Source: Nonomuraea muscovyensis (GTDB lineage: Bacteria; Actinomycetota; Actinomycetes; Streptosporangiales; Streptosporangiaceae). From it: DNA of 64,000 bases. Positions 17,282 through 26,799 of this stretch are shown here, one piece after another. The notes under the pieces are model-generated. The model made no database searches. It worked only from the letters and a program-made list of their open reading frames with translations, and was not told where the DNA came from. Positions within the stretch are counted from its first letter, which is position 1. Every line of letters starts with the position of its first letter. The stretch is taken from positions 3,162,001 to 3,226,000 of the forward strand of contig NZ_JACHJB010000001.1 in assembly GCF_014207745.1 (NCBI RefSeq). Reading direction: 5' to 3'. A program made the position numbers and the translations under genes.

Positions 17282-20200
17282 TTAGCGGAGCAGTTGGGCT
17301 GCGGCCCAGTCGGCGTGGTCGCTGTTGATGCCGTCGCCGGCGTCGGTGACCTTCAGTTCCAGGGTTTTCACGCCGGCGATGCTGATGTCGATGGACTGGG
17401 TCGGGCTGGTCGGGGTCATCACGGTCGGGCTCTGGTAGAGCTTGACGCCGTCGCCCCAGACTTGGAAGGTCATGGTCGAGTTGGCGTTGACCTCGTCGTC
17501 GACGCCGATGTCCGACTGGAAGCGGGAGTAGGCGCCGTTGAGGGTGTAGGTGATGCTGCCGTTGGCGTGGATGCCCAGGCCTTTGGCGTAGCTGGTGCCG
17601 TTCAGCCTGATCGGGTTCCCGTCGACGCTCTTGTCCTTCTGGACGGTGCCGAAGTCGCTTCTGGCGCTGCTCCAGGTGAGGCCGCTGAGTGCGGTAGGTG
17701 TCTGCTGGATGAGCTTGGCTGCGGCCCAGTCGGCGTGGTCGCTGTTGATGCCGTCGCCGGCGTCGGTGACCTTCAGTTCCAGGGTTTTCACGCCGGCGAT
17801 GCTGATGTCGATGGACTGGGTCGGGCTGGTCGGGGTCATCACGGTCGGGCTCTGGTAGAGCTTGACGCCGTCGCCCCAGACTTGGAAGGTCATGGTCGAG
17901 TTGGCGTTGACCTCGTCGTCGACGCCGATGTCCGACTGGAAGCGGGAGTAGGCGCCGTTGAGGGTGTAGGTGATGCTGCCGTTGGCGTGGATGCCCAGGC
18001 CTTTGGCGTAGCTGGTGCCGTTCAGTCTGATCGGGTTCCCGTCGACGCTCTTGTCCTTCTGGACGGTGCCGAAGTCGCTTCTGGCGCTGCTCCAGGTGAG
18101 GCCGCTCAGATCGACGGCCTGTCCGTCTCCGCTGGTGGTGACGGTGACGGCGTTGCTGGCCTCGGAGATGTTCTGGGCGGCGTCGACCGCCTTCACGGTG
18201 AAGGTGTACGGCGTCGAGGCCGTCAGGCCGGTCGCGGTGAAACTCGTGCCGGTCGATGACCCGGCGAGCGTGGTGCCGCGGTAGACGTTGTAGCCCGTCA
18301 CGGCGACATCGTCGGTGGACGCGGACCACGTCAGGGCGACGCTTTTCGAGGTCACGTTGGTCGCGGTGAGCCCGGTTGGCGCGCTGGGTGCGGTGATGTC
18401 CCCCGTGGTGGTCCCGGCGTTCGCGGTCACGGTCGCGCCGGCGGCCACCGGCACGGTCACGTAGGACACCGTCTTGCCGTACAGCGACTTGGTCTGCGGG
18501 GTGTGAGGGGTGCCGTTCACGGTGATCGTGGCAGGGGTGCCGTAGAACTGGGCTTTCCAGGTGACGGTGCCGCCGGAGTTGTTGGTCAGCGTGGAGGCCT
18601 TGGTGCCGGTGTGCTTGAGCTTCAGGTCGTTGTCGCCGACCTTGAGGTGGTCGATCTCCACCCACGGCGTCTCGGACGTCAACCGCGAGACGGTCGCCAC
18701 CGTGTCGTGCGGGGCGTCCGGCTGCACGCCCATCATGCCGTCGATGACGCTGCTGACCGTCGCGAAGGAGATCTCAGGGTAGGTGTCGCGGCCGGTCATG
18801 AGCTTCTTGAGCCAGGCCCAGCCCTCGGAGGACCGGTTGTACTGGTAGTACATCTCCGGCAGGTAGGAGGTCGCCTCGACGTTCAGGTCGTCGTCGTTGG
18901 CGGCGATGAAGTCGAGGTAGCTGTCAGTCCGGGGGCCGTAGTCGCCGAGGCCGGTGAGCATCATCAGGAAGCTGGCCTCGTGCCCCCAGCTGCTGTAGCC
19001 GGTGCCGGCGGCGTCCTTGCCACGGTGGTACCGGTTGTTCGACGCGTCCCACCAGTTCTTCTCGAAGTAGTCGCGGACCCGCTGGGCGCGGTTGGCCCAC
19101 TTTGAGCTGCCGGCGCTGTCGCTCTTCGCCTTCAGGATCTCCGAGTAGGCCAGCATCGACTGGTAGTAGAACCCGAGTGAGTCGCCTGCGGAGGTGAGGT
19201 TCTCGTTCGGGAACTCGAAGTAGGTCGCCAAGTACTCCCCGGGCTGCTTCTTCGGGACCGGCTGTTCGTCGGCCGGGTTGGCGTCGTTCCAGGTCACCTC
19301 GTGATTGGTCAGGAACGCGCCCATGGTTGAGTCGTAGTAGGCGGAGAGGGTCGGGTCGTTGATCCAGTCCGTGTTGCCGGTCCACTGGTACTGCTTGTAG
19401 GCCTTGGCCATCAGGTTGAACGGCGAGGGCAGTTCGCGGAAGCCGGTGCCGTCGATGTAGTACATGGCGCCGTAGGAGCTGTGCGCCCACAGCGGCCAGC
19501 CGTTCTGGCCCGGGTCGTCGGCGTCGCCGGCGAAGGTCTTGAACATGTTGAAGGTCTCGGCGTCCAGGCCGAGCGCGTGCGCGCCGTCGGACTGGTGGGT
19601 GATGTCCCGGTTGTAGAAGGACTCGCGGTTGGTGTAGGCGCCCCAGTAGCCGGGCTGCACCTCAGTGTGCGTGGCATCCTTGAGGCGCCACCACTCGGCT
19701 TCGTGGCCCATCATCGGGTTGCCGGGGTAGAACGTCATGCCCAGGGCCCGGTCCTTGCCCCAGTTGAAGCCGTCGTTCAGCGTCGCGTTCGGTGAGTTGA
19801 TGGTCAGCGTGCTGGTCGGCGGCCCGACGTACTGCTGGATGGTGATCTTGTCAACGCGCGGCACCTCGCCGGCGGAGGTGGCCGTCAGCACGATGACGTC
19901 ACCGGCCTTGAGCGCGATCTTGCTCGTGGTGCGGGTATCGATGTTCTTAGGGTCGGTGTCGTCGGTGCCCCACCGCCGGGCCGTCGCCCAGGAGTCAACC
20001 GGGGTGGAGTTCACGGAGATCTTGTACGTCACGCCGTTCTCGGCCATGGCGTTGTAGCGCGTGATGAGGTCGTACGTTCCCGTGGTGCCGGTGAAGCCGG
20101 TGCGGGCGGTGCTCGTCTGTCCAGCCACGCCCTTGGCGTAGGTGACGTTGTCGACGGACGCGCCGTTCCAGGTGTGGTTCACGGTCTCCGTCGAGAAGTT

Positions 20201-20335
20201 GGTCAGCGCCATGTTCTCGACTTCGACCACGTAGGGACCGGCCGCCGTCGCCGCCAGCGCGGGTGCGGGGGGAACGGCGACTGCGGTGCCGACTGATGCG
20301 AGTAAGGCGGATAAGGCACAGGCCAATCGACGCAT
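17282..20335 (-). CDS. Secreted six-hairpin glycosidase with CBM, Fn3 and two NPCBM domains
   Basis: 1017 residues from ATG 20335 (AAAGGAT upstream). A Sec signal peptide (about 1-32, ending ALA) is followed by a CBM6/35-like sandwich (about 35-165, YVVEVENMALTNFS), an (alpha/alpha)6 catalytic region (about 180-600; GHEAEWWRL, QSDGAHALGLDAETF, WGHEASFLMML), a C-terminal beta region, an Fn3 domain (about 685-770) and two NPCBM domains (about 780-910 and 920-1017). The family recalls unclassified MGH1-like glycosidases; substrate unknown. The two NPCBM copies are almost identical at DNA level. Probably an extracellular polysaccharide-degrading enzyme, placed in an accessory stretch. Confidence 0.82.
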   Translation of the reverse strand: MRRLACALSALLASVGTAVAVPPAPALAATAAGPYVVEVENMALTNFSTETVNHTWNGASVDNVTYAKGVAGQTSTARTGFTGTTGTYDLITRYNAMAENGVTYKISVNSTPVDSWATARRWGTDDTDPKNIDTRTTSKIALKAGDVIVLTATSAGEVPRVDKITIQQYVGPPTSTLTINSPNATLNDGFNWGKDRALGMTFYPGNPMMGHEAEWWRLKDATHTEVQPGYWGAYTNRESFYNRDITHQSDGAHALGLDAETFNMFKTFAGDADDPGQNGWPLWAHSSYGAMYYIDGTGFRELPSPFNLMAKAYKQYQWTGNTDWINDPTLSAYYDSTMGAFLTNHEVTWNDANPADEQPVPKKQPGEYLATYFEFPNENLTSAGDSLGFYYQSMLAYSEILKAKSDSAGSSKWANRAQRVRDYFEKNWWDASNNRYHRGKDAAGTGYSSWGHEASFLMMLTGLGDYGPRTDSYLDFIAANDDDLNVEATSYLPEMYYQYNRSSEGWAWLKKLMTGRDTYPEISFATVSSVIDGMMGVQPDAPHDTVATVSRLTSETPWVEIDHLKVGDNDLKLKHTGTKASTLTNNSGGTVTWKAQFYGTPATITVNGTPHTPQTKSLYGKTVSYVTVPVAAGATVTANAGTTTGDITAPSAPTGLTATNVTSKSVALTWSASTDDVAVTGYNVYRGTTLAGSSTGTSFTATGLTASTPYTFTVKAVDAAQNISEASNAVTVTTSGDGQAVDLSGLTWSSARSDFGTVQKDKSVDGNPIRLNGTSYAKGLGIHANGSITYTLNGAYSRFQSDIGVDDEVNANSTMTFQVWGDGVKLYQSPTVMTPTSPTQSIDISIAGVKTLELKVTDAGDGINSDHADWAAAKLIQQTPTALSGLTWSSARSDFGTVQKDKSVDGNPIRLNGTSYAKGLGIHANGSITYTLNGAYSRFQSDIGVDDEVNANSTMTFQVWGDGVKLYQSPTVMTPTSPTQSIDISIAGVKTLELKVTDAGDGINSDHADWAAAQLLR
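17297..18106. repeat. 420-bp-period tandem duplication of the NPCBM module
   Basis: Bases 17297-17686 and 17717-18106 (390 bp each) are identical except for one base (17606 C, 18026 T), which changes an Arg codon synonymously. The period is exactly 420 bp, a multiple of three. The near identity implies a very recent duplication or gene conversion. Confidence 0.95.
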
Positions 20336-20739
20336 GTGCGATCGATCCTTTCGGGTGGGGGGTGTTCTTTCGAGAGCGGTCGGCCTCGACCGCCCGTCTG
20401 TGGGGGCGGATCGTTCCGGGACAGGGCTGGTCGTCGGCGTTCCGGACCCTAGCCGCCTTCGCGTGTCGCCGGTTTCGTTGCCTGGGAGGGCGGCTGGCCA
20501 GCACCGGCTCCCGAACCCTTCAGAGCCGGTTGGGTGCTCGATCCGTAGGCCGAGAGCAACGCGCCACTCGCTGTCAGCGCGCTGAGCTGGAGAAATGAAC
20601 GATGGTTCATGAGCTATCTCCCGCGGGGGACTACGGCGACGATACTCCCGCGGCTTGCACGAATTCAATGAAAACTTTCGCCTCTTCTTGCGGATGGCAC
20701 TCAGTGATGCGCATGGCACCGTCGACTCGGATGACTGGA

Positions 20740-21033
20740 TCGGCCTCTGCCTCCAGCCTGAACGGTCTGGACCCCGCCACGGCGAAGACCTGCACGATCC
20801 TGTGCAGGACCCGTATCACCCCCGGCCTGGGCGCTCGGAACCTGCGGGACTTGAGCGCGGAAGATGTGACAAGTGGCTCGCCACCAAGTCGAAGACACTT
20901 AGCACCCGGACCCTTCAGGGCCTCCACGGCCGCCTGAACCGCGCGATCAAGCGAGCGTTGGCACGGGACAAGGTCGAGCGGAACGTAGTGGCCCTGTGCT
21001 CGGTCCCGAAGGGGAAGGAAGGACGCCCGTCTG
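20740..21033 (+). pseudogene. Tyrosine-integrase remnant, core-binding domain only
   Basis: Reads as the SAM-like core-binding domain of a phage/ICE integrase: GLDPATAKTCTILCRTRITP, GLGARNLRDLSAEDV, then, after a one-base loss near 20868, DKWLATKSKTLSTRTLQGLH and AIKRALARDKVERNVVALCS. It stops at GRPS, where IS-related DNA begins. The N-terminal arm domain and all catalytic residues are missing. No function is possible. Confidence 0.82.
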
Positions 21034-21478
21034 AGACCGTGTCCTATGTGGTGAGCCGGATGAACCGCTTGTAGCAGCACAGTGCGGCAGCGAGCCCGAG
21101 AAAGGCCAGGTAGTTGCCGGAGTAGCGTTCGTAGCGGATGGTGGCCGGCGATAACCGATCAGCCAGGACATGGTCCGCTCGATCACCCCCCGGTGCCGGC
21201 CTAATCGCTGGCTGGACTCGACTCCCTTGCGCGCGATGCGAACCGCGATGCGCTTGCCGCGCAGCCGTCGGCGCAGGTCATTGCGGTCATACGCCTTGTC
21301 CGCGTAGAGCTTGCCGGGCTTGACGCATCTGCCGTGGCGAGGGTCGCGTCTCGTTTGGAGCTCAGTCACGATGGGTTTGAGGGCTTCGCCCTCGTGGGTG
21401 TTGCCAGATGAGACACCGACCACGACGGGCAGTCCGGACCGGTCGGACAGGACGTGCATCTTGGAACCCGGCTTGCCC
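21034..21478 (-). mobile_element. Truncated IS5-family insertion sequence
   Basis: The minus strand encodes the C-terminal half of an IS5-type DDE transposase: GKPGSKMHVLSDRSGLPVVV, KLYADKAYDRNDLRRRL, then the E motif RGVIERTMSWLIGYRR. A missing base near 21140 throws the end (IRYERYSGNYLAFLGLAAAL to the stop at 21044) out of frame. One terminus is recognisable by GAGACCGTGTC at 21034; the other half of the element, with the first catalytic Asp, is lost where integrase sequence resumes near 21479. Inactive. Confidence 0.82.
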
Positions 21479-22579
21479 CATCTCTCTCGGGTTCGCCCCC
21501 GACGGCAAGCGCCAGCGCCTCAAGCGAAAGGCTAAGACCAAGACTGCGGTCAAGGACAAGCTGATCAAGGCCGTCAAAGACCTTGAGACCGGCGTCACCG
21601 CATCGGAGACCTACACCGTGCGAGATGCCGTCAACGACTGGCTCAGCAAGGGCCTGAAGGGCCGTTCTGAGGGAACCATCACCAAGCTGCGCATCCCCGC
21701 CGAGACGCACGTAATCCCGAAGCTGGGCAAGATCAAGCTTCAGCAACTACGTGCGGACCACGTGGACGAGTGGCTTGACGAGCTCTCAAGCGACCTGGCC
21801 ACCCGGACGCTACGAGACGTCCATAGCGTCTTGAAGCGGGCCATCAGACAAGCTCAGGCGCGTGACCTGGTGCTCAGGAACGTTGCCGAGCTGGTCACCA
21901 CGCCTACGGGCACGGACGGGCGGCCCAGCAAGGCTCTCACCCGGCAACAGGCAGAAGCCGTGCTTCAGGCCGCAGAGTCGTCTGAACTGCACGCGTACGT
22001 GGTAATCAGCCTCACCACGGGCATCCGCACCGAGGAAGCCCGCGCGCTCCGCTGGGACCACGTCGTCGCCTGGATCCCGAGCCTCAAAAGTGGCAGCCGG
22101 TGACCCAGGCCGGGTTAAAGCACAAGAGGTTCGCCATCTACGTGTGGCGCGCCGATCGAGTAGGAGGTGACACCAAGACCCGCAAATCGCGGCGCACGCT
22201 GGAACTGCCCACGCTCGCCGCTCACAGCCTCAAGCAACACCACGCACGCCAAGCCGCCCACAAGCTCAAGGCCGGTGAGGCGTGGCAAGACCACAACTTG
22301 GTGTTCTGCACGAGCGTCGGTACTCCGCTGGATGCTGCGAACGTACGGCGAGTGTTCCGACACATCACCAAGAACGCGGGGATCGGAACCGGCTGGACAC
22401 CCCGCGAACTGCGTCACTCGTTCGTCTCCATCATGAGTGACCAGGGCGTACCCATCGAGACCATCGCCGATCTCGTTGGGCACGCGGGCACCAGCGTCAC
22501 GGAAGCGGTCTACCGGTACCAGCTCAAGCCGGTGATCACCAAGGGCGCCCACACCATGAACACAATCTTCGGTGACTAG
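21479..22579 (+). pseudogene. Tyrosine integrase, 5'-truncated and frameshifted
   Basis: Starts abruptly at the IS junction inside the arm-binding domain (ISLGFAPDGKRQRLKRK). A core-binding domain (about 21615-21900) and the catalytic domain follow, with Arg in TTGIRTEEARALRW, HxxR in RELRHSFVSIM, the VGHAG motif and the nucleophile Tyr in TEAVYRYQLKP. An extra base near 22075 splits it, so the downstream half reads from 22100 in another frame. It ends about 115 bp from the 3' end of a tRNA-Pro gene, the usual place for the integrase of an element inserted in a tRNA. Confidence 0.86.
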
Positions 22580-22641
22580 CCGACGGGTTGAGTTCAAGTG
22601 AGATGGCTCCCCGATTGGCTCCTATCGACTTCCAGAAACGG

Positions 22642-22675
22642 AAAAGGGCCCAACCCGCTTAGCGGATCAGACCCT
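22642..22675 (-). terminator. Intrinsic terminator of tRNA-Pro
   Basis: On the minus strand AGGGTCTGATCCGC pairs with GCGGGTTGGGCCCT (with G-U pairs) around a 3-5 base loop and is followed by TTTT. It lies 19 bases beyond the tRNA 3' end. Confidence 0.85.
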
Positions 22676-22693
22676 CTACCTGGCCAAATTCTG

Positions 22694-22767
22694 TCGGGGT
22701 GGCGGGATTTGAACCCACGACCTCTTCGTCCCGAACGAAGCGCGCTGCCAAGCTGCGCTACACCCCG
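22694..22767 (-). tRNA. tRNA-Pro (anticodon CGG)
   Basis: A complete cloverleaf: acceptor CGGGGTG/CACCCCG with discriminator A, D arm with GCAGCTTGGCAGCGC, anticodon stem CTTCG/CGAAG around TTCGGGA (anticodon CGG), and T loop GGTTCAAATCC. CCA is not encoded. Its 3' end faces the integrase remnants, and it appears intact, so the element's attachment site restored the tRNA. Confidence 0.95.
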
Positions 22768-22828
22768 GTGCACACCGTCTTGCGCGTGCTTGGGAAAGTC
22801 TAGCGGACTTCGGGGGTGCTCGTGACCG

Positions 22829-23722
22829 TCAGCGCCTCGGAACGAGAGTCAGCAGCGAAGCCTCCGGGAAACACGCGAAGCGGGCCGGGGCGTACGGCGA
22901 GGTGCCGAGGCCGGCGGAGACGTGCAGCCAGGCCGAGTCGTGGTGGCTCAGACCCTTCACGCGGGCCCGGTCGATGCCGCAGTTGGTGACCAGGGCGCCG
23001 TAGAAGGGGATGCAGAGCTGGCCGCCGTGGGTGTGGCCGGCCAGCAGCAGTTCGTAGCCGTCGGCGGCGAAGCGGGTCATGTTGCGCGGCTCCGGCGAGT
23101 GCATCACCCCGAGGCGCAGGTCGGCGTCGGCCGGAGCCGGGCCGGCGACCAGGTCGTAGCGGTCGCGGTCGATGTGGGAGTCGTGGATGCCCGCCACCGC
23201 CACGTCGAGGTCGCCGACCTTGATCCGGGCCGTGGTGTTGTTCATGTCGAGCCAGCCCTCGGCCGCCATGCCCGCGCCGAGCTCCTCCCAGGGGAGGGAC
23301 GGGACGTACTGGCGCCGGTCGTTCTTGGAGGTGCGCCACAGGTAGCGGACGGGGTTCTTCGGCTTGGGGGCGTAGAGGTCGTTGGAGCCGTAGACGAACA
23401 GGCCGGGGCGCGACAGCAGCGGCTCCAGCGCGTGGAGCAGCGCCGGGACGGCCTCCGGGTGGGCGATCGAGTCGCCGGTGTTGACGACCAGGTCGGGCTC
23501 CAGCGAGCCGAGCGAGCGCACCCAGTTGATCAGCATGCTGCGGCGCGGCGTCAGGTGCAGGTCGGACAGGTGGAGGATGCGCACGGGGCGCCGGCCGGGC
23601 GGCAGGACCGGCACGTCGAAACGGCGCAGCCGGAACCAGTTGCGCTCGACGACCGAGGCGTAACCGAGCCCGGCGAGACCCAGGCCCAGCATGGACAGTG
23701 GCACAGCGACGGCTTTCCTCAC
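22829..23722 (-). CDS. Metallophosphoesterase
   Basis: 297 residues from GTG 23722; a longer start at 23791 is open but runs into the divergent gene. An N-terminal membrane anchor (about 5-22) precedes a calcineurin-like domain with HLSDLHL, NTGDSI, YGSNDLYAP, GIHDSHI and the GHTHGGQ box, giving all usual metal ligands. Orthologues sit beside PBP1A in many actinobacteria (Rv3683 in M. tuberculosis). A role in envelope lipid or nucleotide hydrolysis is possible but not shown. It marks the point where conserved gene order begins. Confidence 0.86.
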   Translation of the reverse strand: MRKAVAVPLSMLGLGLAGLGYASVVERNWFRLRRFDVPVLPPGRRPVRILHLSDLHLTPRRSMLINWVRSLGSLEPDLVVNTGDSIAHPEAVPALLHALEPLLSRPGLFVYGSNDLYAPKPKNPVRYLWRTSKNDRRQYVPSLPWEELGAGMAAEGWLDMNNTTARIKVGDLDVAVAGIHDSHIDRDRYDLVAGPAPADADLRLGVMHSPEPRNMTRFAADGYELLLAGHTHGGQLCIPFYGALVTNCGIDRARVKGLSHHDSAWLHVSAGLGTSPYAPARFACFPEASLLTLVPRR

Positions 23723-23781
23723 GTACTCATGATGCCCGACCGTGGACACGGGCCGCCCGCCCAGACGGCAAGATGGACGGC

Positions 23782-24237
23782 ATGAGCGCATTGAAGGACA
23801 AGCTGAAGGCCGACCTCACGGCCTCGCTGAAGAGCCGCGACGAGGTACGCCTGCGGACGATTCGGATGGCCCTGGCGGCGGTGAACGTCGAGGAGGTCGC
23901 CGGCAAGGCGGCCCGGCAGCTCTCCGACGACGAGATCGTCAAGGTGCTGACCAAGGAGGCCAAGAAGCGGCGGGAGGCGGCCGAGGCGTTCCGCGGCGCG
24001 GGGCGCACCGAGCAGGCCGACGCCGAGCTGGCCGAGCAGGCCGTGCTGGAGGAGTACCTTCCGGCGCAGCTCTCCGACGAGGAGCTGCGGAAGCTGGTCG
24101 ACGAGGCCGTCGCCGAGACGGGCGCGTCGGACCCGCAGGCGATGGGCCAGGTGATGAAGGTGGTCAACCCGAAGGTCGCCGGGCGCGCCGAGGGCGGCCG
24201 GGTCGCGGCGGCCGTCCGCGCGCGCCTGTCGAGCTGA
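23782..24237 (+). CDS. GatB/YqeY-domain protein
   Basis: 151 residues from ATG 23782 (ATG 23773 also possible). Entirely the YqeY fold: LKADLTASLKSRDEVRLRTI, then a helical tail with EYLPAQLSDEEL and the GQVMKVVNPKVAGRAEGGRV motif. Related to the tail domain of GatB/GatE that grips tRNA in amidotransferases, but the stand-alone form has no proven role. Divergent from the metallophosphoesterase. Followed by a strong terminator. Confidence 0.9.
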   Translation: MSALKDKLKADLTASLKSRDEVRLRTIRMALAAVNVEEVAGKAARQLSDDEIVKVLTKEAKKRREAAEAFRGAGRTEQADAELAEQAVLEEYLPAQLSDEELRKLVDEAVAETGASDPQAMGQVMKVVNPKVAGRAEGGRVAAAVRARLSS

Positions 24238-24243
24238 GCGAAA

Positions 24244-24271
24244 GAGGCCTCCGCCGGTGAGCGGAGGCCTC
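24244..24271 (+). terminator. 11-bp GC hairpin terminator
   Basis: GAGGCCTCCGC (24244-24254) pairs with GCGGAGGCCTC (24261-24271) around CGGTGA, directly after the YqeY stop and before the convergent penicillin-binding-protein gene. Confidence 0.8.
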
Positions 24272-24322
24272 TCGTGGTGAGCCCGTCGTGGCCCCGGGGG
24301 CCGGTCGCGGGCCCGCGGTGGG

Positions 24323-26557
24323 TCAGTTGCGGCGGCCGAACGGGTTGTCCCGGTCGCCGGACCTGTCGCGGCCCTCGCCGTTGCCGGGCCGGTCGAACTG
24401 GTCGTCGAGCTGGTCGACCAGCTCGGGCTCGTCCTCGCCCCTCGGCTCCTCCTGCTTCCGCTTGGGCGCGCAGCCCGTGCCGCAGCCGCCGAAGCGCGAC
24501 TGGTCGGCGGCGGTGAACTCGGCCGCCTCGACGCCCTTGAGCGCCCCGATCATGGAGTCCTTCCAGATGCGGCCGGAGATCGAGGCGCCGTACACGTAGC
24601 CGTAGTAGCGCCCGCCGATGGTGACGCCGATCAGCTTGTGGCTGAAGGCGCCGCGCGGGTCGCCCAGGCTGACCGCGCTGGCCAGGTTGGGCGTGTAGCC
24701 GGCGAACCAGGCCGCCGTGTAGTCGTCGGTGGTGCCGGTCTTGCCCGCGGCGTCCCTGCCGATGCCGCCGACCTCCCGCATCGTGCCCTTGGTGAACACC
24801 CCGGACAGGATGCTGCTCACCGCGTCGGCCACCTCGGGGTCCATGGCCTTCTCGCACTTGGGCTTGAACTGCTTGACCTTGCCGTCGCGGTCCGTGTACT
24901 CGGTGATCGCCAGCGGCCTGCAGTACTGGCCGCGGGAGGCGAAGACGGCGTAGGAGTTGGCCACGGTGACCGGGTCGACCTCGTTGATGCCGAGCGTGTA
25001 GGTCTCGTACTCGCCGAGCGGCTTGCCGTCGGCCCGCTTGAGGCCGAGGCGCTTGGACAGCTCGATGACCTTGCACAGCCCGACCCGCTCCTCCAGCTTC
25101 ATGAAGAAGGTGTTGACCGAGCCCCAGGTGCCGGTCTGCAGGGTCTTGAAGCCGCCGCCGCCCTCACTGGAGTTGCGCACCGGGTGCTTGGGGTCGCCGA
25201 CCCGGTTGCCCTTGCAGTCGCGGAAGGCGCTGTAGCTCGGCGCGTAGTAGGTGGAGCCGGTCGCGAGGCCGTCGTTGAGCTTGAAGCCGTTCTCCAGCGC
25301 CGCCGCCAGCGTGTAGGCCTTGGCGGTCGAGCCCTGCTGGAAACCGACGCCGCCGCCGTGCTTGGCGTCGGCGACGATGTTGTAGCTCATCTCGTTCTTC
25401 TTCTTGCTGCGGCCGAACGCGCGGGAGGCGGCCATGGCCTTGATCTCGCCGGTGCCCGGCACGACCATGGCCTGCGAGGCGACGGGCTTGTCCTTGGTGC
25501 TGACGTACTTCTTGATCGCCTTCTCGGCGGCCGCCTGCATCTTGGGGTCGATCGTGGTCTTGATGTCCAGGCCGCCGCGCTGGAGGAGCCGCTGGCGCTC
25601 CTTCGGGGTCTTGCCGAAGCTCTCGTTGTTGAGGATCTCGTGCTGGACGTAGAGGCAGAAGTACGGGTACTCGCTCTCCTCGCAGCCGCCGCGGACCTCG
25701 GTGTCCTTCCAGCCGAGCTTCTTGGCCTTGGCCTCGGCCGCCTGCTGCGGGGTGATCTTGCCCAGCTCGGCCATCCTGTCGAGCACGGTGTTGCGCCGTT
25801 CGACCAGGGCCTGCTGGGCCTTCTTGCCGCGGTTGGGGTCGGTCCGGTCGGGGTTCTGGACGGCTCCGGCGAGGGTGGCGGCCTGGACGAGGCTGAGCTC
25901 GGAGGCGGGCTTGCCGAAGAACCGCTTGGCCGCGGCCTGGATGCCGTGGGCGCCGGCGCCGAAGTAGGCGATGTTGAGGTACTTCTCCAGGACCTGGTCC
26001 TTGGAGTACTTGCTCTCGATCGCCATGGCGTGGCGCAACTCCTTGAGCTTGCGCGCCACCGTCGGGGCCTGCGCCGCCTGCACCTCCTCGGGCGTCTCGG
26101 CGGCGTTGATCAGCACCTGCTTGACGTACTGCTGGGTGATCGACGAGCCGCCCTGCGCCACGCCGCCGGTGGTCATGTTCTTGAGCAGGGCGCGGGCCGT
26201 GCCCTCGATGTCGATCGGGCCGTGCTCGTAGAAGCGGAAGTCCTCGATCGAGATCAGCGCCGTCCGCATGATGGGCGCGACCTTGTCGAGCGACACCGAC
26301 TCGCGGTTTTCGAAGTAGAACCGCGCGATCTGCTTGCCGTTGGCGTCGCGCAGCAGGGTGCGCTCCGAGAGCGGAGGCTCGTCGAGCGGCTCCGGCTTCA
26401 GGTTGAGCTGTTCCATCCCGCTCTTGGCGGCGACGCCGGCGCCGCCGACGGCGGGCAGCGCCACGGCAGCCGTGAGCACGCCTGCGGCCGCTCCGGCGGC
26501 GATCAGGCGCACGACGTTCACGATCGGAGAGGAACGATCTTTACCCTGAGCTTGCAC
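24323..26557 (-). CDS. Bifunctional penicillin-binding protein 1A (PonA2-like)
   Basis: About 744 residues from GTG 26557; ATG 26638 is an alternative. One membrane anchor (about 10-35) is followed by a GT51 glycosyltransferase (EDFRFYEHGPID, GGSSITQQYVKQVL, FFGKPASEL) and a transpeptidase domain with Ser of STAK in GSTAKAYTL, SVN in WGSVNTF and KTG in GKTGTTDDYTAAW. The tail is charged and disordered. It polymerises and cross-links peptidoglycan outside the membrane. The divergent whiB neighbour and adjacent metallophosphoesterase match the ponA2 locus of mycobacteria. An acidic, R/D/E-rich C-terminus of about 60 residues is lineage-specific. Confidence 0.92.
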   Translation of the reverse strand: MQAQGKDRSSPIVNVVRLIAAGAAAGVLTAAVALPAVGGAGVAAKSGMEQLNLKPEPLDEPPLSERTLLRDANGKQIARFYFENRESVSLDKVAPIMRTALISIEDFRFYEHGPIDIEGTARALLKNMTTGGVAQGGSSITQQYVKQVLINAAETPEEVQAAQAPTVARKLKELRHAMAIESKYSKDQVLEKYLNIAYFGAGAHGIQAAAKRFFGKPASELSLVQAATLAGAVQNPDRTDPNRGKKAQQALVERRNTVLDRMAELGKITPQQAAEAKAKKLGWKDTEVRGGCEESEYPYFCLYVQHEILNNESFGKTPKERQRLLQRGGLDIKTTIDPKMQAAAEKAIKKYVSTKDKPVASQAMVVPGTGEIKAMAASRAFGRSKKKNEMSYNIVADAKHGGGVGFQQGSTAKAYTLAAALENGFKLNDGLATGSTYYAPSYSAFRDCKGNRVGDPKHPVRNSSEGGGGFKTLQTGTWGSVNTFFMKLEERVGLCKVIELSKRLGLKRADGKPLGEYETYTLGINEVDPVTVANSYAVFASRGQYCRPLAITEYTDRDGKVKQFKPKCEKAMDPEVADAVSSILSGVFTKGTMREVGGIGRDAAGKTGTTDDYTAAWFAGYTPNLASAVSLGDPRGAFSHKLIGVTIGGRYYGYVYGASISGRIWKDSMIGALKGVEAAEFTAADQSRFGGCGTGCAPKRKQEEPRGEDEPELVDQLDDQFDRPGNGEGRDRSGDRDNPFGRRN

Positions 26558-26799
26558 AGCACCAAGGGTACGTCGAAAGAGTGGCCTTATCGGTAACTGG
26601 GCCCCATTTCGCCTTGACTGGTAGGGGTGACTAGTCATTCCCGGTCAACACTGGCGCGAGAAATTGGTCCTCTGGGGTCTGTCGGCCCGAACGTCTCGTT
26701 GCGTACGTTCTCCCTGCGGCAACTGAATACGGAGGCTCGGCGCCCGCGCCCGTCGGCCCCAAATGACGACTGACCACCTAAGGGGAGTGGGGTCGAAAA

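Noticed and set aside
24638..26596. A 652-residue plus-strand open frame
   Set aside because: Antisense to the penicillin-binding protein, which carries all catalytic motifs.
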